Origin: a virus
Direction: 5' to 3' (one strand)
Virus record (IMG/VR): IMGVR_UViG_3300049845_000291
Span: 62,001-126,000 of that record
DNA length: 64,000 nt
Shown: in pieces, positions 46,675 through 55,630 of the stretch
How positions within the stretch are numbered: position 1 is the first letter of the stretch
Layout: the number at the start of each line of letters is the position of its first letter
The notes under the pieces: model-generated
Database searches by the model: none
What the model was told of the DNA's origin: nothing
The model's input: the letters and a program-made list of their open reading frames with translations, nothing else
Position numbers and translations under genes: made by a program

Positions 46675-47025
46675 TCAGTTCTCCGTCAAAAAGTCGACCA
46701 AAAAGTGCGCGTCATCAGCCGTCAGCATCACCATGTTGCCGCGCGCGGCCTTGGCTAAGCTGATCAAGGTGATGGCGCGCTCGGAACGAAACGCTGACGC
46801 CAGCTCAATGTGCTTCAGGTCAGAGTTCCCGTTGCTCTTCATCCAGGAGTAGGCCTGCTCCCAGGTCTTGAAGCGGTTGCCGAACAAGGTGATTCGAGTC
46901 CCGACCATGCTCTCGCACAGCTGTCTGACCTCAACCTCAGCGCTGGCTCGCTCCTCGGCGAGATAACGCTCGCAGGCCGCCCGCAGTCGCTCGGGCTCGA
47001 TCACGGTGAAGCTCTTGATTCCCAT
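46675..47025 (-). CDS. hypothetical protein (116 aa)
   Basis: MGIKSFTVIEPERLRAACER, a long helix of Glu/Arg repeats, then FGNRFKTWEQAYSWMKSN and a C-terminal ADDAHFLVDFL. ATG 47025 overlaps the upstream stop (ATGA). Longer readings in this frame run through the preceding gene and are rejected. No family recognised. Confidence 0.72.
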   Translation of the reverse strand: MGIKSFTVIEPERLRAACERYLAEERASAEVEVRQLCESMVGTRITLFGNRFKTWEQAYSWMKSNGNSDLKHIELASAFRSERAITLISLAKAARGNMVMLTADDAHFLVDFLTEN

Positions 47026-47495
47026 CACGCCAACCTGAAGGACTTGAGGAGCTTGATGAAGCTGTACTCGCTGGAACCTTGACCCCAGTTCCTGTTGGCG
47101 GCTGGGTTGTCGACGTTCACGTGCTCGTACGCCTCCGGAATGTTGGTCAGGCCATCCATGATCGGGCGAACATCGTACAGCTCGGCGGGCACGACCACCG
47201 CCACTGCCGTGGTGGCGCACGCCAAGGACGGTCCATCTTCCTTGAAACGCACGACGGGCAGGGTGAGGGCGTTCTCGGCCAACACCTGCAGAGCGGTGTA
47301 CAGGCCGTCCAGCTCCATGCTGTTCCCGCCGTTGCAGATGATGATGGTCTTGTGCTCATACGCCCAGCGCAGCGCCAGCTGTCGCTGGACCGTACGGTCC
47401 TCGTACTTGGTCAACATCTCGGAGACACAGTGCGCGGTCTGCAAACCGAGCTGCAGCTGCGACAGGTAGTAATTGGTGAAGGAGTACAGGCGCAT
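47025..47495 (-). CDS. conserved phage protein, possibly PTH2-like (156 aa)
   Basis: MRLYSFTNYYLSQLQLGLQT followed by AHCVSEMLTKY, then a KTIIICNGGNSMELDGLYTA block and a TAVAVVVPAEL strand. The Q.aH helix followed by strand-GGN pattern recalls peptidyl-tRNA hydrolase 2-like phage proteins; the match is weak and catalytic residues are not certain. ATG 47495 overlaps the upstream stop. The frame is open further upstream but only inside the next gene. Confidence 0.6.
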   Translation of the reverse strand: MRLYSFTNYYLSQLQLGLQTAHCVSEMLTKYEDRTVQRQLALRWAYEHKTIIICNGGNSMELDGLYTALQVLAENALTLPVVRFKEDGPSLACATTAVAVVVPAELYDVRPIMDGLTNIPEAYEHVNVDNPAANRNWGQGSSEYSFIKLLKSFRLA

Positions 47496-47944
47496 CACTT
47501 GTCCAGTTGTTGTTTCAAAGCTCGCTCTTGAATCTTTTGACGTTCGATCTTTTCCCACATGTCGGCGCAGTCGCTTTGGGTTTGCTTGATGTCGCCGACC
47601 GTGATTGGTCGTTGCCATTGCGCGGCACGGCGCACGATCGTGTTGTCAAAGCACGAGTCGGCCAGACGGGCTGCACGAATCTCCTCAGGCGTCGCATCAC
47701 GTGTGAGATGCCAGTTCCACATGAAAATGGAACCAAAGAAGAACACGATGACCTGTAAAATGGTGCCGCCCCAGAAACCGTCACTGCTCTTGTTCGCAAA
47801 GGTTCTAAACCAAGCGCGATAGAACCAGAAGACCCAGACCGGCGGCAGCAGGTACATGATGAAAGTTAGCACCTTCGTGATGACCAGCATCAGCCGCCTG
47901 GATCGTCTGATCCAGAGACGCTGGGTTGCAATCGACATCGACAT
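47495..47944 (-). CDS. membrane protein (149 aa)
   Basis: Two adjacent hydrophobic helices (~19-38 VITKVLTFIMYLLPPVWVFW, ~55-74) with Arg-rich N-terminus, then a soluble helical tail ending RALKQQLDK. ATG 47944 overlaps the upstream stop (TGATG). No family recognised; the two-span topology places both ends in the cytoplasm by the positive-inside rule. Confidence 0.7.
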   Translation of the reverse strand: MSMSIATQRLWIRRSRRLMLVITKVLTFIMYLLPPVWVFWFYRAWFRTFANKSSDGFWGGTILQVIVFFFGSIFMWNWHLTRDATPEEIRAARLADSCFDNTIVRRAAQWQRPITVGDIKQTQSDCADMWEKIERQKIQERALKQQLDK

Positions 47945-48126
47945 CACTTGTCCTTGAAGAACTTCGTGCCAAGCAGCGCGTTCACGGCAATCGATGCCAC
48001 GATGATCACGAAGGCCACCAGTGCGCCAAGGAGCATTCCATGTACAGGTCGACCGAAGACCAAGCCGGCCACACCGGTCAGCACCATCCAAAGGACAACG
48101 AAGGCGGTGATGAACGTGCGGTTCAC
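47944..48126 (-). CDS. small two-helix membrane protein (60 aa)
   Basis: Two hydrophobic helices, FITAFVVLWMVLTGVAGLVF (5-24) and MLLGALVAFVIIVASIAVNA (31-50), with a short basic tail. Size and shape are similar to holins, but no lysin neighbours it. Co-transcribed with the zinc-ribbon gene upstream. Confidence 0.7.
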   Translation of the reverse strand: MNRTFITAFVVLWMVLTGVAGLVFGRPVHGMLLGALVAFVIIVASIAVNALLGTKFFKDK

Positions 48127-48127
48127 A

Positions 48128-48454
48128 TCAGTCTCCCGAGTCGATGTCGAAAGTCGAGTGACAATGCTTGCATGTGTACACCGTGTAGCACCTGCCAGCG
48201 CTGCGACCCGTGTATTCGTGCAGACAGCCTTGGTCTGTCCCTGGCCTGGTCTTGGTGTACCCCAAGGCCTTCATGGACATGGTCTGTCCGCCGCAGTTGT
48301 CGCAGGTCTTGGTGTCGGTATCGGGATCGTAGTATGACAGACCGCCCTTCCAGGTCCGCATCCAGGCGTCGCCATCCGCCAACTTGACGCGCGTCGTGCC
48401 ATTGCACGCAGGACAGACCGAGCAGCCTTTGGGGATTTCCAGGTTCGGGTTCAT
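48128..48454 (-). CDS. zinc-ribbon-rich protein (108 aa)
   Basis: Three CxxC pairs: CPAC (14-17), CDNC (~51-54) and CKHC (~96-99), plus scattered Cys, so one or two structural zinc sites are likely. CPACNGTTRVKLADGD and CDNCGGQTM are DnaJ-zinc-like. It may bind nucleic acid or a protein. ATG 48454 overlaps the upstream stop. Confidence 0.78.
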   Translation of the reverse strand: MNPNLEIPKGCSVCPACNGTTRVKLADGDAWMRTWKGGLSYYDPDTDTKTCDNCGGQTMSMKALGYTKTRPGTDQGCLHEYTGRSAGRCYTVYTCKHCHSTFDIDSGD

Positions 48455-49842
48455 TCGGTCACCACCACGTCAAAGATCGCATGGTCATTGTACAGCTGCT
48501 TGAAGAACCAGTGGTACTCTTCAGGGGTTCGAGCTTCGAGGACCCTCGCGTGAATCGGGTCAGGGTAGCGATTGCTCGTGTACTGCTGGTGTCCACCATA
48601 CGTATTCGTGAATGAGGTCTCAAAGTCGTGGTTGACGGCGACAGCCCTGAGGGAGTTTTCCTCGAGAATCGCCGGCAGCGCGTACGCGACCTTACGCCGC
48701 CAACCTCGGAAGGTACTGCCACCAAGCGTTCCCATGTCGCTGTACAGTTGGTCCTGGATCACGAAGACGGCACCAGCACTCGGCCACCAGCCATAGTCTG
48801 ACCAGTTGTCATGCGGCAGCTTTGCCATGGCGGCCTGCACGCGCTTCCAGCGCTCTTCCGTCCACGGTCGGAGCTTGAGCACTGGGTTCTTGATCGGCTT
48901 GGCGGACAAGGTGACCCAAGCCGCGGTGGTTGCCGAGCTCGCAAAGAACACCGAGCACTCGTGTAGCCTTGCGATGTTTGGCGCGCCATTGAGTACCAGG
49001 TCATTTGCCGGGGGTGCTTCATCGAGCTCCTTGGCAAATGATGCTTGTCGGTAAAGTACCACCGCCGGCGTCTCACCGATCTCACGCTGGTCATTCACAT
49101 CCTCGCTCAAGCGCACGATGGCCTCGTACTTGACACTGGGTTTGGCCGCGTACTTGTACATCCAGGCGGTGGCTGGCCGGAGCTGCTTGGCGCCATCGAT
49201 CTCTGGGAAATGGACCTTAGCCTCGGCCACGTCCTTGTCGACGTAGTTCACGATGGAGGCATGGACCTCGCCGATGAACAGCGCCACCGTGCCGTCCTGC
49301 ATTAGGTACAGCTTGCCGGGTTGACGGGTCTTCAGGTTCGCCGGGCGCTTGAGCTCCTCAGCGGCCTTGATGGCGTTCTGGTACTCCTCGGAGTTCTCGT
49401 GCAGCAGCACGTTGTCGCCACCCGACCTGGCCAGGATGCACTTGCCGGGGATCAAGCCGCCCGCCTGCAGACCACAGGTCTGGATCAGCGCCATCAGGTT
49501 TCGAGACTGGATCTCGAGCTCGTACCCCAGCGGATCCATGACACGCCAGACCACGTTCCCTCCACCCCAGTACGTGCGCTTGATGTCGTCGGTGATGACC
49601 CATCCCGCACGCAGCTCGTTGTCCAGGACCTTGAGCTCGCCGTTCTTGGCCTGTTGACCCCAACCCAAGGTCCAGTTCTTGACGGTCTCCTGGCGCTTGC
49701 GACCCGCGGCGTTGTCCTCATACGGGGTCGCAAACCCAAGCGGTGCCTCTCCCGCGTTGTGCTTGATCCCCACATAGAGCTTGGAGAAGATCTTGAGCGC
49801 GGCATTGCGCTCGTACTGGAAGCTGTACAGAACTTGCGTCAT
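48451..49842 (-). CDS. conserved hypothetical protein (463 aa)
   Basis: Large soluble protein from MTQVLYSFQYERNAALKIFS; regions resembling beta-sandwich or nucleotide-processing folds are not clear. The long conserved-looking stretch with GYELEIQSRNLMALIQ and GLIPGKCILARSGG is unassigned, and no catalytic motif is visible. ATG 49842 has a weak ribosome site; an 11-codon earlier start is possible. First gene of the 49842-45474 operon. Confidence 0.72.
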   Translation of the reverse strand: MTQVLYSFQYERNAALKIFSKLYVGIKHNAGEAPLGFATPYEDNAAGRKRQETVKNWTLGWGQQAKNGELKVLDNELRAGWVITDDIKRTYWGGGNVVWRVMDPLGYELEIQSRNLMALIQTCGLQAGGLIPGKCILARSGGDNVLLHENSEEYQNAIKAAEELKRPANLKTRQPGKLYLMQDGTVALFIGEVHASIVNYVDKDVAEAKVHFPEIDGAKQLRPATAWMYKYAAKPSVKYEAIVRLSEDVNDQREIGETPAVVLYRQASFAKELDEAPPANDLVLNGAPNIARLHECSVFFASSATTAAWVTLSAKPIKNPVLKLRPWTEERWKRVQAAMAKLPHDNWSDYGWWPSAGAVFVIQDQLYSDMGTLGGSTFRGWRRKVAYALPAILEENSLRAVAVNHDFETSFTNTYGGHQQYTSNRYPDPIHARVLEARTPEEYHWFFKQLYNDHAIFDVVVTE

Positions 49843-49882
49843 GAGTGGGCGAAGAATACAGGCATTAGGTGACAAATAGCGT

Positions 49883-50428
49883 TCAGAGCGGCCGTAGGGT
49901 CAGTGGCCGCTCGTCTTCTGGCTTGCTGTTCAGCAACACGTACGGGGCCAGTTTTGGGGGCGGCTCGGACGGCTCCTCGGCGACGATAGGGGCCTCAGGC
50001 GACACCGAACCGACGACGGTGATAGGGCCCTCATCGGCCGAGCTGGTGTCACCGGCCCACTCCAGGTACACGTCGAAATCGACGTACGACCCATCACGCG
50101 GCAGCAGCTCGTCCGGGATCTCGTCCGGTGTCAGCTCCTGGCCCTCGGTCACGTCGTACACGAACTGGTTGGCTTGGACCTTGAAGACCTGCCGGGCCGT
50201 GAGGATCGCGTTACGCAAGGTGATGGCCTCGTCCAGCTTCTTGGACAGGACCTTGACGAGCGTCTCATGCGTCACGGGCACGACCAGCCAGGTCACGAAC
50301 TCCGTGGTCTCGTCCTGCCAGATCATCAGAAAGTTCTGCTCGATCGTGGGATCGACCCAGTGCTCGAGCAGTGGTCGATCGTAGTACGACAGCGTCTCAA
50401 CGTGCTTCAGGGTTTCAGCGAACTTCAT
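49883..50428 (-). CDS. hypothetical protein (181 aa)
   Basis: MKFAETLKHVETLSYYDRPL: N-terminal mixed domain with FVTWLVVPVTHETLVKVLSK (~43-62), then an acidic, Pro-rich tail (EAPIVAEEPSEPPPKLAPY). GGAGATCAC precedes ATG 50428, which overlaps the upstream gene. Unrecognised. Confidence 0.72.
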   Translation of the reverse strand: MKFAETLKHVETLSYYDRPLLEHWVDPTIEQNFLMIWQDETTEFVTWLVVPVTHETLVKVLSKKLDEAITLRNAILTARQVFKVQANQFVYDVTEGQELTPDEIPDELLPRDGSYVDFDVYLEWAGDTSSADEGPITVVGSVSPEAPIVAEEPSEPPPKLAPYVLLNSKPEDERPLTLRPL

Positions 50429-50637
50429 GTGATCTCCACCGTCCTCATGCACAGCGCCAGGACCTCATCGTACGACCTGCACTTCAGCGCCGCCGCGGAG
50501 AACTCCTTGGCCGCTTCCTTGTGGCCGGCGCGCTTGAGCGCCATGCTCACGGTGCCGATGATCGAGAACACGTTCCCGTCAGAGTTCGAGAGCTGGACCT
50601 CGATGTCAGGGAACTTGATGTCGGTGCTGTCACTCAC
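50425..50637 (-). CDS. conserved small phage protein (70 aa)
   Basis: DIEVQLSNSDGNVFSIIGTV then MALKRAG, AAKEF and SYDEVLALCMRTVEI, a compact alpha/beta pattern I have seen in many phages and plasmids. Function unknown; no catalytic residue. Four-base overlaps on both sides link it to the helicase operon. Confidence 0.75.
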   Translation of the reverse strand: MSDSTDIKFPDIEVQLSNSDGNVFSIIGTVSMALKRAGHKEAAKEFSAAALKCRSYDEVLALCMRTVEIT

Positions 50638-52169
50638 TTGGACTCCTTCTTCGGCAGCTCGATCAACACGAGCTCAGACTTCGCGCGGGTTGCCGCAACG
50701 TAGCACAGGTTGTTTTCCTGCTCGACCTCCCAGGCCTGACGAGCCCAGGCGCTGGGGCCAGATTGCAGCCACACAACGCGGTTCCACTCGCGGCCCTTGC
50801 TCTTGTGGATCGAGCTGAACAGCACGGCCTTGGCGTCACCTTCCTCGGTGAAGATCGCGTCGATCTCTTGGCAGACACGGTCGACGGGGTTGGCGCAGTC
50901 CGGATCGATGGCCAGCACTCGATTCACGATCGTGACCAGGCAGTTCACCTTGTCCTCGACCGCGGCGGCCTTGGCCTCCTGCTCCTTGACACGGTACTTG
51001 GCGGACTCGCGCTCCGAGTACGTGGCGAGCTTATCCAGCAGCGCGGTCAGCTTCTTGACCTTCCAGCGACGCGCCAGAACCTTCAGCCCGTTCCCGATCT
51101 CGCGGCCTTCGACCTTGGCGGGGATGCCAGCGGCGATGAACTTGTACACGTACTCGAGCAGCGGCGCGTTGAAGCGGCACAGGATGGCATCACCAGGCGT
51201 CGCGACATTCGACAGGTTCTCGATCGTGTCGGTCTTGACGGTGCCGTCCGGCGCGCTGTCGGCGGCTTGGATGTGGTTCACCCACTGTTGAGCGTACGTG
51301 ACGACGCTCTTGGGGCAGCGGAACGTCGTGGTCAGCGGCAGCTGCTTGGCGTTCACGGCCTTGGCGATCAGATCGAGGCTGTCGGCGTCGGCACCGGTGA
51401 AGCCGTAGATCGCTTGGTGACGATCACCGACAGCGACCAGGCGGCCGCCTCGCTTCAGCATCCGCAGGGCGAGCAGGCGACGCGTCTCGTTCGTGTCCTG
51501 GGCTTCGTCGATCAGCACCCAGTCATGTTCGAACATGCGCACGTTGTGCACGAGCGGCGCGTAGATCATGTCGTCGAAGTCCACGACCTCGGTGTCGCGC
51601 TCGATCGAGCGCGCCAGGGTCTTGCGCGCGAGCTGGATGATCAGGCGGGAGTTGTCGACACCGGTGTCCTCATCGTACACCTCGACGTCGAAGTGCTCGA
51701 CCAGGTCCATCCAGACGTTGAAGTCCTCGGCACGCTTGGTCAGACCGACACCGGCTTGCTTGGCCAGCGAGACCAGCTGCAGGACGGGGCCTTCGAAGTT
51801 CTTGTACCCGGCTTCGGGGTTGCGCTCGCACGCGGCGCGGAAGATCTCGCGGCACTTGTACCCGTCGACCTGCACCTTCGGTGCAGCGCGGCGCCAGGCC
51901 TTGAAACCGGCGGCGTGCATCGTGCTGATGAACAGGCCTTGACGCTGCGGCGCACGGGCTTGGATCTCCTCGGCGATCTTCTTGTTGTACGCACCGAAGA
52001 AGATCGAGCCGTTCATCAGGCTCAGACCGTGGATCAGGGTGCTGGTCTTACCAGCACCAGCGACCGCTTCGAGGATGCAGGACCCGATGCCGTTGATGAT
52101 CCAGTCGAAGAAGACCGACTGCTGCGGCGAGGGTTGGAAGACTGCGGCGATGGCGTTCGGCGTATGCAT
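50634..52169 (-). CDS. UvrD/Rep-like SF1A DNA helicase (511 aa)
   Basis: Motifs in order: Walker A EAVAGAGKTST (34-44), DFDDMIY, Walker B VLIDEAQD (~222-229), GDRHQAIYGFTGA (~250-262), TTFRCPKSV, FSSIHKSKGREW (motif V) and CYVAATRAKSEL (motif VI). An internal 2B-like domain is short. It fits phage UvrD-like helicases rather than T4 Dda. ATG 52169 lies seven nt after TATGAT; a 10-codon extension is inside the promoter. Confidence 0.9.
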   Translation of the reverse strand: MHTPNAIAAVFQPSPQQSVFFDWIINGIGSCILEAVAGAGKTSTLIHGLSLMNGSIFFGAYNKKIAEEIQARAPQRQGLFISTMHAAGFKAWRRAAPKVQVDGYKCREIFRAACERNPEAGYKNFEGPVLQLVSLAKQAGVGLTKRAEDFNVWMDLVEHFDVEVYDEDTGVDNSRLIIQLARKTLARSIERDTEVVDFDDMIYAPLVHNVRMFEHDWVLIDEAQDTNETRRLLALRMLKRGGRLVAVGDRHQAIYGFTGADADSLDLIAKAVNAKQLPLTTTFRCPKSVVTYAQQWVNHIQAADSAPDGTVKTDTIENLSNVATPGDAILCRFNAPLLEYVYKFIAAGIPAKVEGREIGNGLKVLARRWKVKKLTALLDKLATYSERESAKYRVKEQEAKAAAVEDKVNCLVTIVNRVLAIDPDCANPVDRVCQEIDAIFTEEGDAKAVLFSSIHKSKGREWNRVVWLQSGPSAWARQAWEVEQENNLCYVAATRAKSELVLIELPKKESK

Positions 52170-52176
52170 GACCTGC

Positions 52177-52225
52177 ATCATACCACGCCGGTCGGTCAAC
52201 CTGTAACGACTCCCCGGCCGTTACA
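52177..52225 (-). promoter_or_regulatory. early promoter of the helicase operon
   Basis: TTACAG (52201-52206), 18-nt spacer, TATGAT (52177-52182), seven nt, ATG. TGTAACG-N10-CGTTACA (52202-52225) forms an inverted repeat over the -35. Confidence 0.68.
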
Positions 52226-52751
52226 ACTTGACGGTGTTGTGCAGCGAGGCGGCGCGACGATCGAAGTAGTACGCGTCTTTGCCGGTTTTGATTGGTCGCC
52301 CCGGTGCGTTCAAGAGCTTCTTGAACGAGATCGCGCCCTTGTACTTAACCTCCTGATGCGAGGGGCTCGTGTACTCGAAGGAATGGATCAAGACGTCGCC
52401 ACCGTCCTTCACGATGTTGCTCCAGCACACATGCTCGTCCCAGGCGATGGTGTGGGTGCCGCTCAAGATGAGCTTTCCTCCCTGGCAGAACCAAGTCGCG
52501 GCCTTGTCGTCTTCAAGGATGCCATTCACGATACGGTCGTAGTTCGCCTTGCCAAACGACGGCTCAAAGGGCACCCCACGCCTGATGAGCTCCATGCTGT
52601 GCTCGTACTCAACGGCGAGACCCAATCGCCAGCGACCTTTGCGCTCCTCGTTCAAGATCCTGTGCGCTTGAGCCCAGAGCTCAGTTTCTTCGTTCGCGAG
52701 CTCTACCGCATCGTTGGTGATCGGCAGGATTTCGTTGTACTGCAGCCTCAC
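52221..52751 (-). CDS. hypothetical protein (176 aa)
   Basis: MRLQYNEILPITNDAVELAN: long helices, with KLILSGTHTIAWDEHVCWSN as a central strand region and a basic C-terminus. Overlaps the methyltransferase gene by 4 nt and ends at the helicase operon promoter. No family recognised. Confidence 0.72.
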   Translation of the reverse strand: MRLQYNEILPITNDAVELANEETELWAQAHRILNEERKGRWRLGLAVEYEHSMELIRRGVPFEPSFGKANYDRIVNGILEDDKAATWFCQGGKLILSGTHTIAWDEHVCWSNIVKDGGDVLIHSFEYTSPSHQEVKYKGAISFKKLLNAPGRPIKTGKDAYYFDRRAASLHNTVKL

Positions 52752-53566
52752 GCTTGAGCTCGACGGCGCCAGATCTTTGGCATCCGATTGAAGCCGTCAA
52801 AGACCTTGTCGAAATGCATCTCGATCGCCTTAGTGGTGATACGGCGGGCCTGTCGAAAGCCAACCAATCCATGCCCCTCGATATCGTACGTGTCGAAGTG
52901 CCCGATGTTTTCCGAGCTGCCATTAAAGCCGGAGCTCTCGGCCAAGTAACCACCAGGCTTCACGAGCCTGAGCAGCTCTCTCACGTGTGCCAGAGGATCG
53001 GTGTAGTGCTCAAGCACCTCGAATGACAACACCAGGTCGTATTGCTTCTCTGGAAAGGTGCTGTGCAGCTTAACGGGTGGCAGTCCGAAAAACTGCAGGG
53101 CGTGCTGCATGTACCTCGCCTGCGCCTCGTTATCGTTGAAAGCCTCGATTTTCTCGAAGCCATTGAGCTTCATGTGCGCCGTCGTAAGACCGCAACCGTT
53201 ATACATGTCTAGCACGTCCATCTCGGCCGGCTTTGCCCCCTCGTACCAGATCCCTTGAGTCACCCTGGTGTCAATAACACGGCCACCAATGACGTTTCCA
53301 GGCTTGTGGCGCCCGAAGTACTTGATTACCCCACCTGTGCAGGCCTTCGACTTCTCGAAGCAATGGATGCCCTCGTAGTTGTACTGCGGATCTCGATACA
53401 CCGAGTAGTCCGGCCGACCTGACTTCAGGGACGCGGTCCATTGGTCATGCAGGCGACTCTTGATCGTGAACATGTCGTCCTCAAGGTCAGCGTAAGTCTC
53501 GTACGACGTTCCTTCGAACGCGTTTGTGAGCTCGACGATTTCCTTCGGCGAGATGTTCGTTGTCAT
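52748..53566 (-). CDS. SAM-dependent methyltransferase (272 aa)
   Basis: Rossmann methyltransferase: motif I VLDMYNGCGLTTAHM (~118-132), acidic strand EAFNDNEAQ, then DLVLSFEVLEHYTDPLAHV (~177-195) and LVKPGGYL. The EVLEH and LKPGG patterns are of small-molecule or ubiquinone-type methyltransferases rather than DNA methyltransferases. The N-terminal 90 residues are extra. Substrate unknown. ATG 53566 precedes one 2 nt after the upstream gene. Confidence 0.84.
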   Translation of the reverse strand: MTTNISPKEIVELTNAFEGTSYETYADLEDDMFTIKSRLHDQWTASLKSGRPDYSVYRDPQYNYEGIHCFEKSKACTGGVIKYFGRHKPGNVIGGRVIDTRVTQGIWYEGAKPAEMDVLDMYNGCGLTTAHMKLNGFEKIEAFNDNEAQARYMQHALQFFGLPPVKLHSTFPEKQYDLVLSFEVLEHYTDPLAHVRELLRLVKPGGYLAESSGFNGSSENIGHFDTYDIEGHGLVGFRQARRITTKAIEMHFDKVFDGFNRMPKIWRRRAQA

Positions 53567-53568
53567 AG

Positions 53569-53976
53569 TCAGCGTCTTTGGAAGGTTGGTGCAGCCAGCT
53601 TCATCTTTGGCAGCTTAGCTTGCAGCTTCAGGATGTGGCGCTCCATCTCGAGAATCAGATCTTCCTTGGTCTGCACGCCGTAGAACCGCATCAAGCGCTC
53701 GAGGTCACGGTCCTCGAGTGTCGGCCCGATGAGCTCTTCGTTCTGGATCGTGTTCGTTTCTGGGGTGCCTTCGATCGGATCGATGTACCAGATCTTCGAT
53801 ACCCCTGGCCCATCGGGGACCGCCAAGCACTCCGTCTCGTACGTGCCGTACATGGAGCGGTGATAGAACGTGTGCGTGCTCTGCACCAGGTGCAGCTGGT
53901 CCAGATGCACACGACGCTCAACCTCACCAGAGTCGTACTGATCGGGCGATCGAACGATAGCAAAGCCGCCCTCCAA
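53569..53976 (-). CDS. hypothetical protein (135 aa, TTG start)
   Basis: Protein-like sequence starts at TTG 53976 with GAGG seven nt upstream (MEGGFAIVRSPDQYDSGEVE); the first ATG (MYGTYETECL) would lose that part, and the region upstream is out of frame with any start. The C-terminal half is a coiled-coil-like helix (KEDLILEMERHILKLQAKLP). Unrecognised. Confidence 0.6.
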   Translation of the reverse strand: MEGGFAIVRSPDQYDSGEVERRVHLDQLHLVQSTHTFYHRSMYGTYETECLAVPDGPGVSKIWYIDPIEGTPETNTIQNEELIGPTLEDRDLERLMRFYGVQTKEDLILEMERHILKLQAKLPKMKLAAPTFQRR

Positions 53977-54004
53977 CGATCGACCTCGATGAGCAGCTCG
54001 TCCA

Positions 54005-54274
54005 TCATCCCAGGATCTCGTTGAACTCAAAGAGCTCGAAGGTCTCATGTCCACGACAGCGCTGGTTCACGAACCCAGCGATTTCTCTTCTTGCGTGGTT
54101 TAACCGCCCGCCATCGAGGAACCGATTGACATTCTTACGTAGCTCCACCAGCTCGTGGCCGATGCCCCATCCTTCGGTGACCTTCTCGATGTTCTCGACG
54201 ATCTTGAGCAGCTCTTCCCGCCCACTGGCTCGGTACAGCCTCACGTTCCCATACGACATCCAGACCAGGATCAA
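54005..54274 (-). CDS. hypothetical protein (89 aa)
   Basis: Starts at TTG 54274, which overlaps the upstream TGA and has GAGG eight nt before it; ATG 54259 (MSYGNVRLYRASGREELLKI) is the alternative. Helical, with KNVNRFLDGGRLNHARREI. No family recognised. Confidence 0.62.
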   Translation of the reverse strand: MILVWMSYGNVRLYRASGREELLKIVENIEKVTEGWGIGHELVELRKNVNRFLDGGRLNHARREIAGFVNQRCRGHETFELFEFNEILG

Positions 54275-54837
54275 TTGAACCACCTCGGACGCTTAGAGTC
54301 ACCAGTCATGCGGTTCCACTGACGGAACCACCCCTCAACCTGAACCATCAGAACACGATCGTTCTGGTTATGAGCTTGTGATTCGAGCTCGGTCATCATC
54401 GTCCAGAACGAGCTGATCACGTCCTTATGCATGGACGGTTTGATCTTGTTCAGCTCGATCGCACCACCCTGCCGGCCTTGAACCAAGAGGAACTGCGATG
54501 CGTTCAGCCACTTGGTGACGCGAATCGCGCGTTCGGCGATCGGCAGGATCTGTGATCCCCGCAGCTTCTTGCCCTGATGCCATTGATCATTGTCCATGCG
54601 GAGCGCGATCCAGACGTCAAACGACTCATCTTCCTGATTGAAGGTCTGGAACGATTTGAAGTACTTTGCGGGGTGCCAATCTCTGGTCCAGTCATTGATC
54701 CTGACGATGTCGCTCGTGAGACGGCGGTCAATTGTGCCAAGAAGACGCAGCATGATCACCCCGTACTGCTGGTGATGGAACTGCTTCAGCGGCGCCGCGT
54801 CACCAACCAACCGCTCCTCGGCCAGCCCGGTGTTCAC
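54271..54837 (-). CDS. hypothetical protein (188 aa)
   Basis: MNTGLAEERLVGDAAPLKQF; helical with basic and aromatic segments (WHPAKYFKSFQTF, VQVEGWFRQWNRMTGDS). GTG start overlaps the previous stop (GTGA). No motif recognised; the Trp/Arg-rich C-terminus may bind nucleic acid, which is speculative. Confidence 0.7.
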   Translation of the reverse strand: MNTGLAEERLVGDAAPLKQFHHQQYGVIMLRLLGTIDRRLTSDIVRINDWTRDWHPAKYFKSFQTFNQEDESFDVWIALRMDNDQWHQGKKLRGSQILPIAERAIRVTKWLNASQFLLVQGRQGGAIELNKIKPSMHKDVISSFWTMMTELESQAHNQNDRVLMVQVEGWFRQWNRMTGDSKRPRWFN

Positions 54838-55340
54838 AGCAGCTCCTGCAGCTCAGCGACCAGGCTCTCGATGCGCAGCGCATTCCTCGAGCGCAGCGCC
54901 TTCGTGGGGTACACGACCTTCTCCTTGGAGACCAGGATCGATCCCTCGGGCGGCGTCAGGAAGTCTACCAGGTCGAGCGCGCAGTCGTACACGTCCTGCA
55001 GCCCAGCGGCGTGGCCTTCGGACCAGGCCTTCGAGTACAGCAGCTCTCGCATCGGGTGCTGCTCGATGTCGAGGTCCTTGAAGAGATCATGCTTGAAGCG
55101 TTCGTACATCTCGCGCTCCAGCGTCGCGTACTTCTCGCGCGCGGCCTTGAAGGCCTGCTCGTCGACGACGGTCTCGACGACGCAGTGCTTCAGGTCCGGG
55201 CCGAGGGTCTGCTTGCGCACCGGGACCTTGTCGCCGGGGTTCTGTTGCCAGCACAGCACGCCGCGGTTGTACCAGTACTTGGTCTGGAAGGCCGACTTGG
55301 ACGGGTAGTCCATCGGGACCTTGTAGTCCTTGAAGTTCAT
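54834..55340 (-). CDS. hypothetical protein (168 aa)
   Basis: MNFKDYKVPMDYPSKSAFQT then a Trp/Tyr segment KYWYNRGVLCWQQNP, a long charged helix (~55-100) and a C-terminal LRSRNALRIESLVAELQELL. ATG 55340 overlaps the previous gene's stop. Longer readings use a shadow of the upstream gene. Unrecognised. Confidence 0.72.
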   Translation of the reverse strand: MNFKDYKVPMDYPSKSAFQTKYWYNRGVLCWQQNPGDKVPVRKQTLGPDLKHCVVETVVDEQAFKAAREKYATLEREMYERFKHDLFKDLDIEQHPMRELLYSKAWSEGHAAGLQDVYDCALDLVDFLTPPEGSILVSKEKVVYPTKALRSRNALRIESLVAELQELL

Positions 55341-55624
55341 CCTTGCTCTCCGTTGGCATCTGTGTAGAAGAACCACTCGTCGATGGTCCAGATGTCCGGC
55401 GGAAAGTACTGGTCCTTGCCGCCGACACGATGGAAGAAGTCGGACGTGTCGAACGACCGGTTCAGGTACGAGAAGGTGCCAACCTTCGCGGCCCATGCCG
55501 CCTCAGCCGCCTCCTGGAATTCCAGGAGCGCATCCTCTTTCGAGGGGTGGACGATCGGCACGACGCGCTCACATGAGTACGTGCAACCATCGCCAATGGT
55601 GTGGATCAGGACCAGCTTGCTCAT
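55337..55624 (-). CDS. hypothetical protein (95 aa), leaderless start
   Basis: MSKLVLIHTIGDGCTYSCER; beta start, an AFQEAAEAAW-like helix and a Trp-rich end (DIWTIDEWFFYTD). ATG 55624 is six nt after a TACAAT box and lacks a ribosome site. First gene of the 55624-52221 operon. Unrecognised. Confidence 0.7.
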   Translation of the reverse strand: MSKLVLIHTIGDGCTYSCERVVPIVHPSKEDALLEFQEAAEAAWAAKVGTFSYLNRSFDTSDFFHRVGGKDQYFPPDIWTIDEWFFYTDANGEQG

Positions 55625-55630
55625 GTGAGC

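Noticed and set aside
49864-49880. CAAATA box as a late promoter
   Set aside because: The first base differs from TAAATA, and it points away from any start codon at a proper distance.
50763-52757. A 664-codon open frame on the plus strand opposite the UvrD-like helicase
   Set aside because: It is antisense to a helicase with all SF1 motifs; low-complexity Asp/Leu/Val composition, no ribosome site, typical of antisense shadows in GC-rich DNA.
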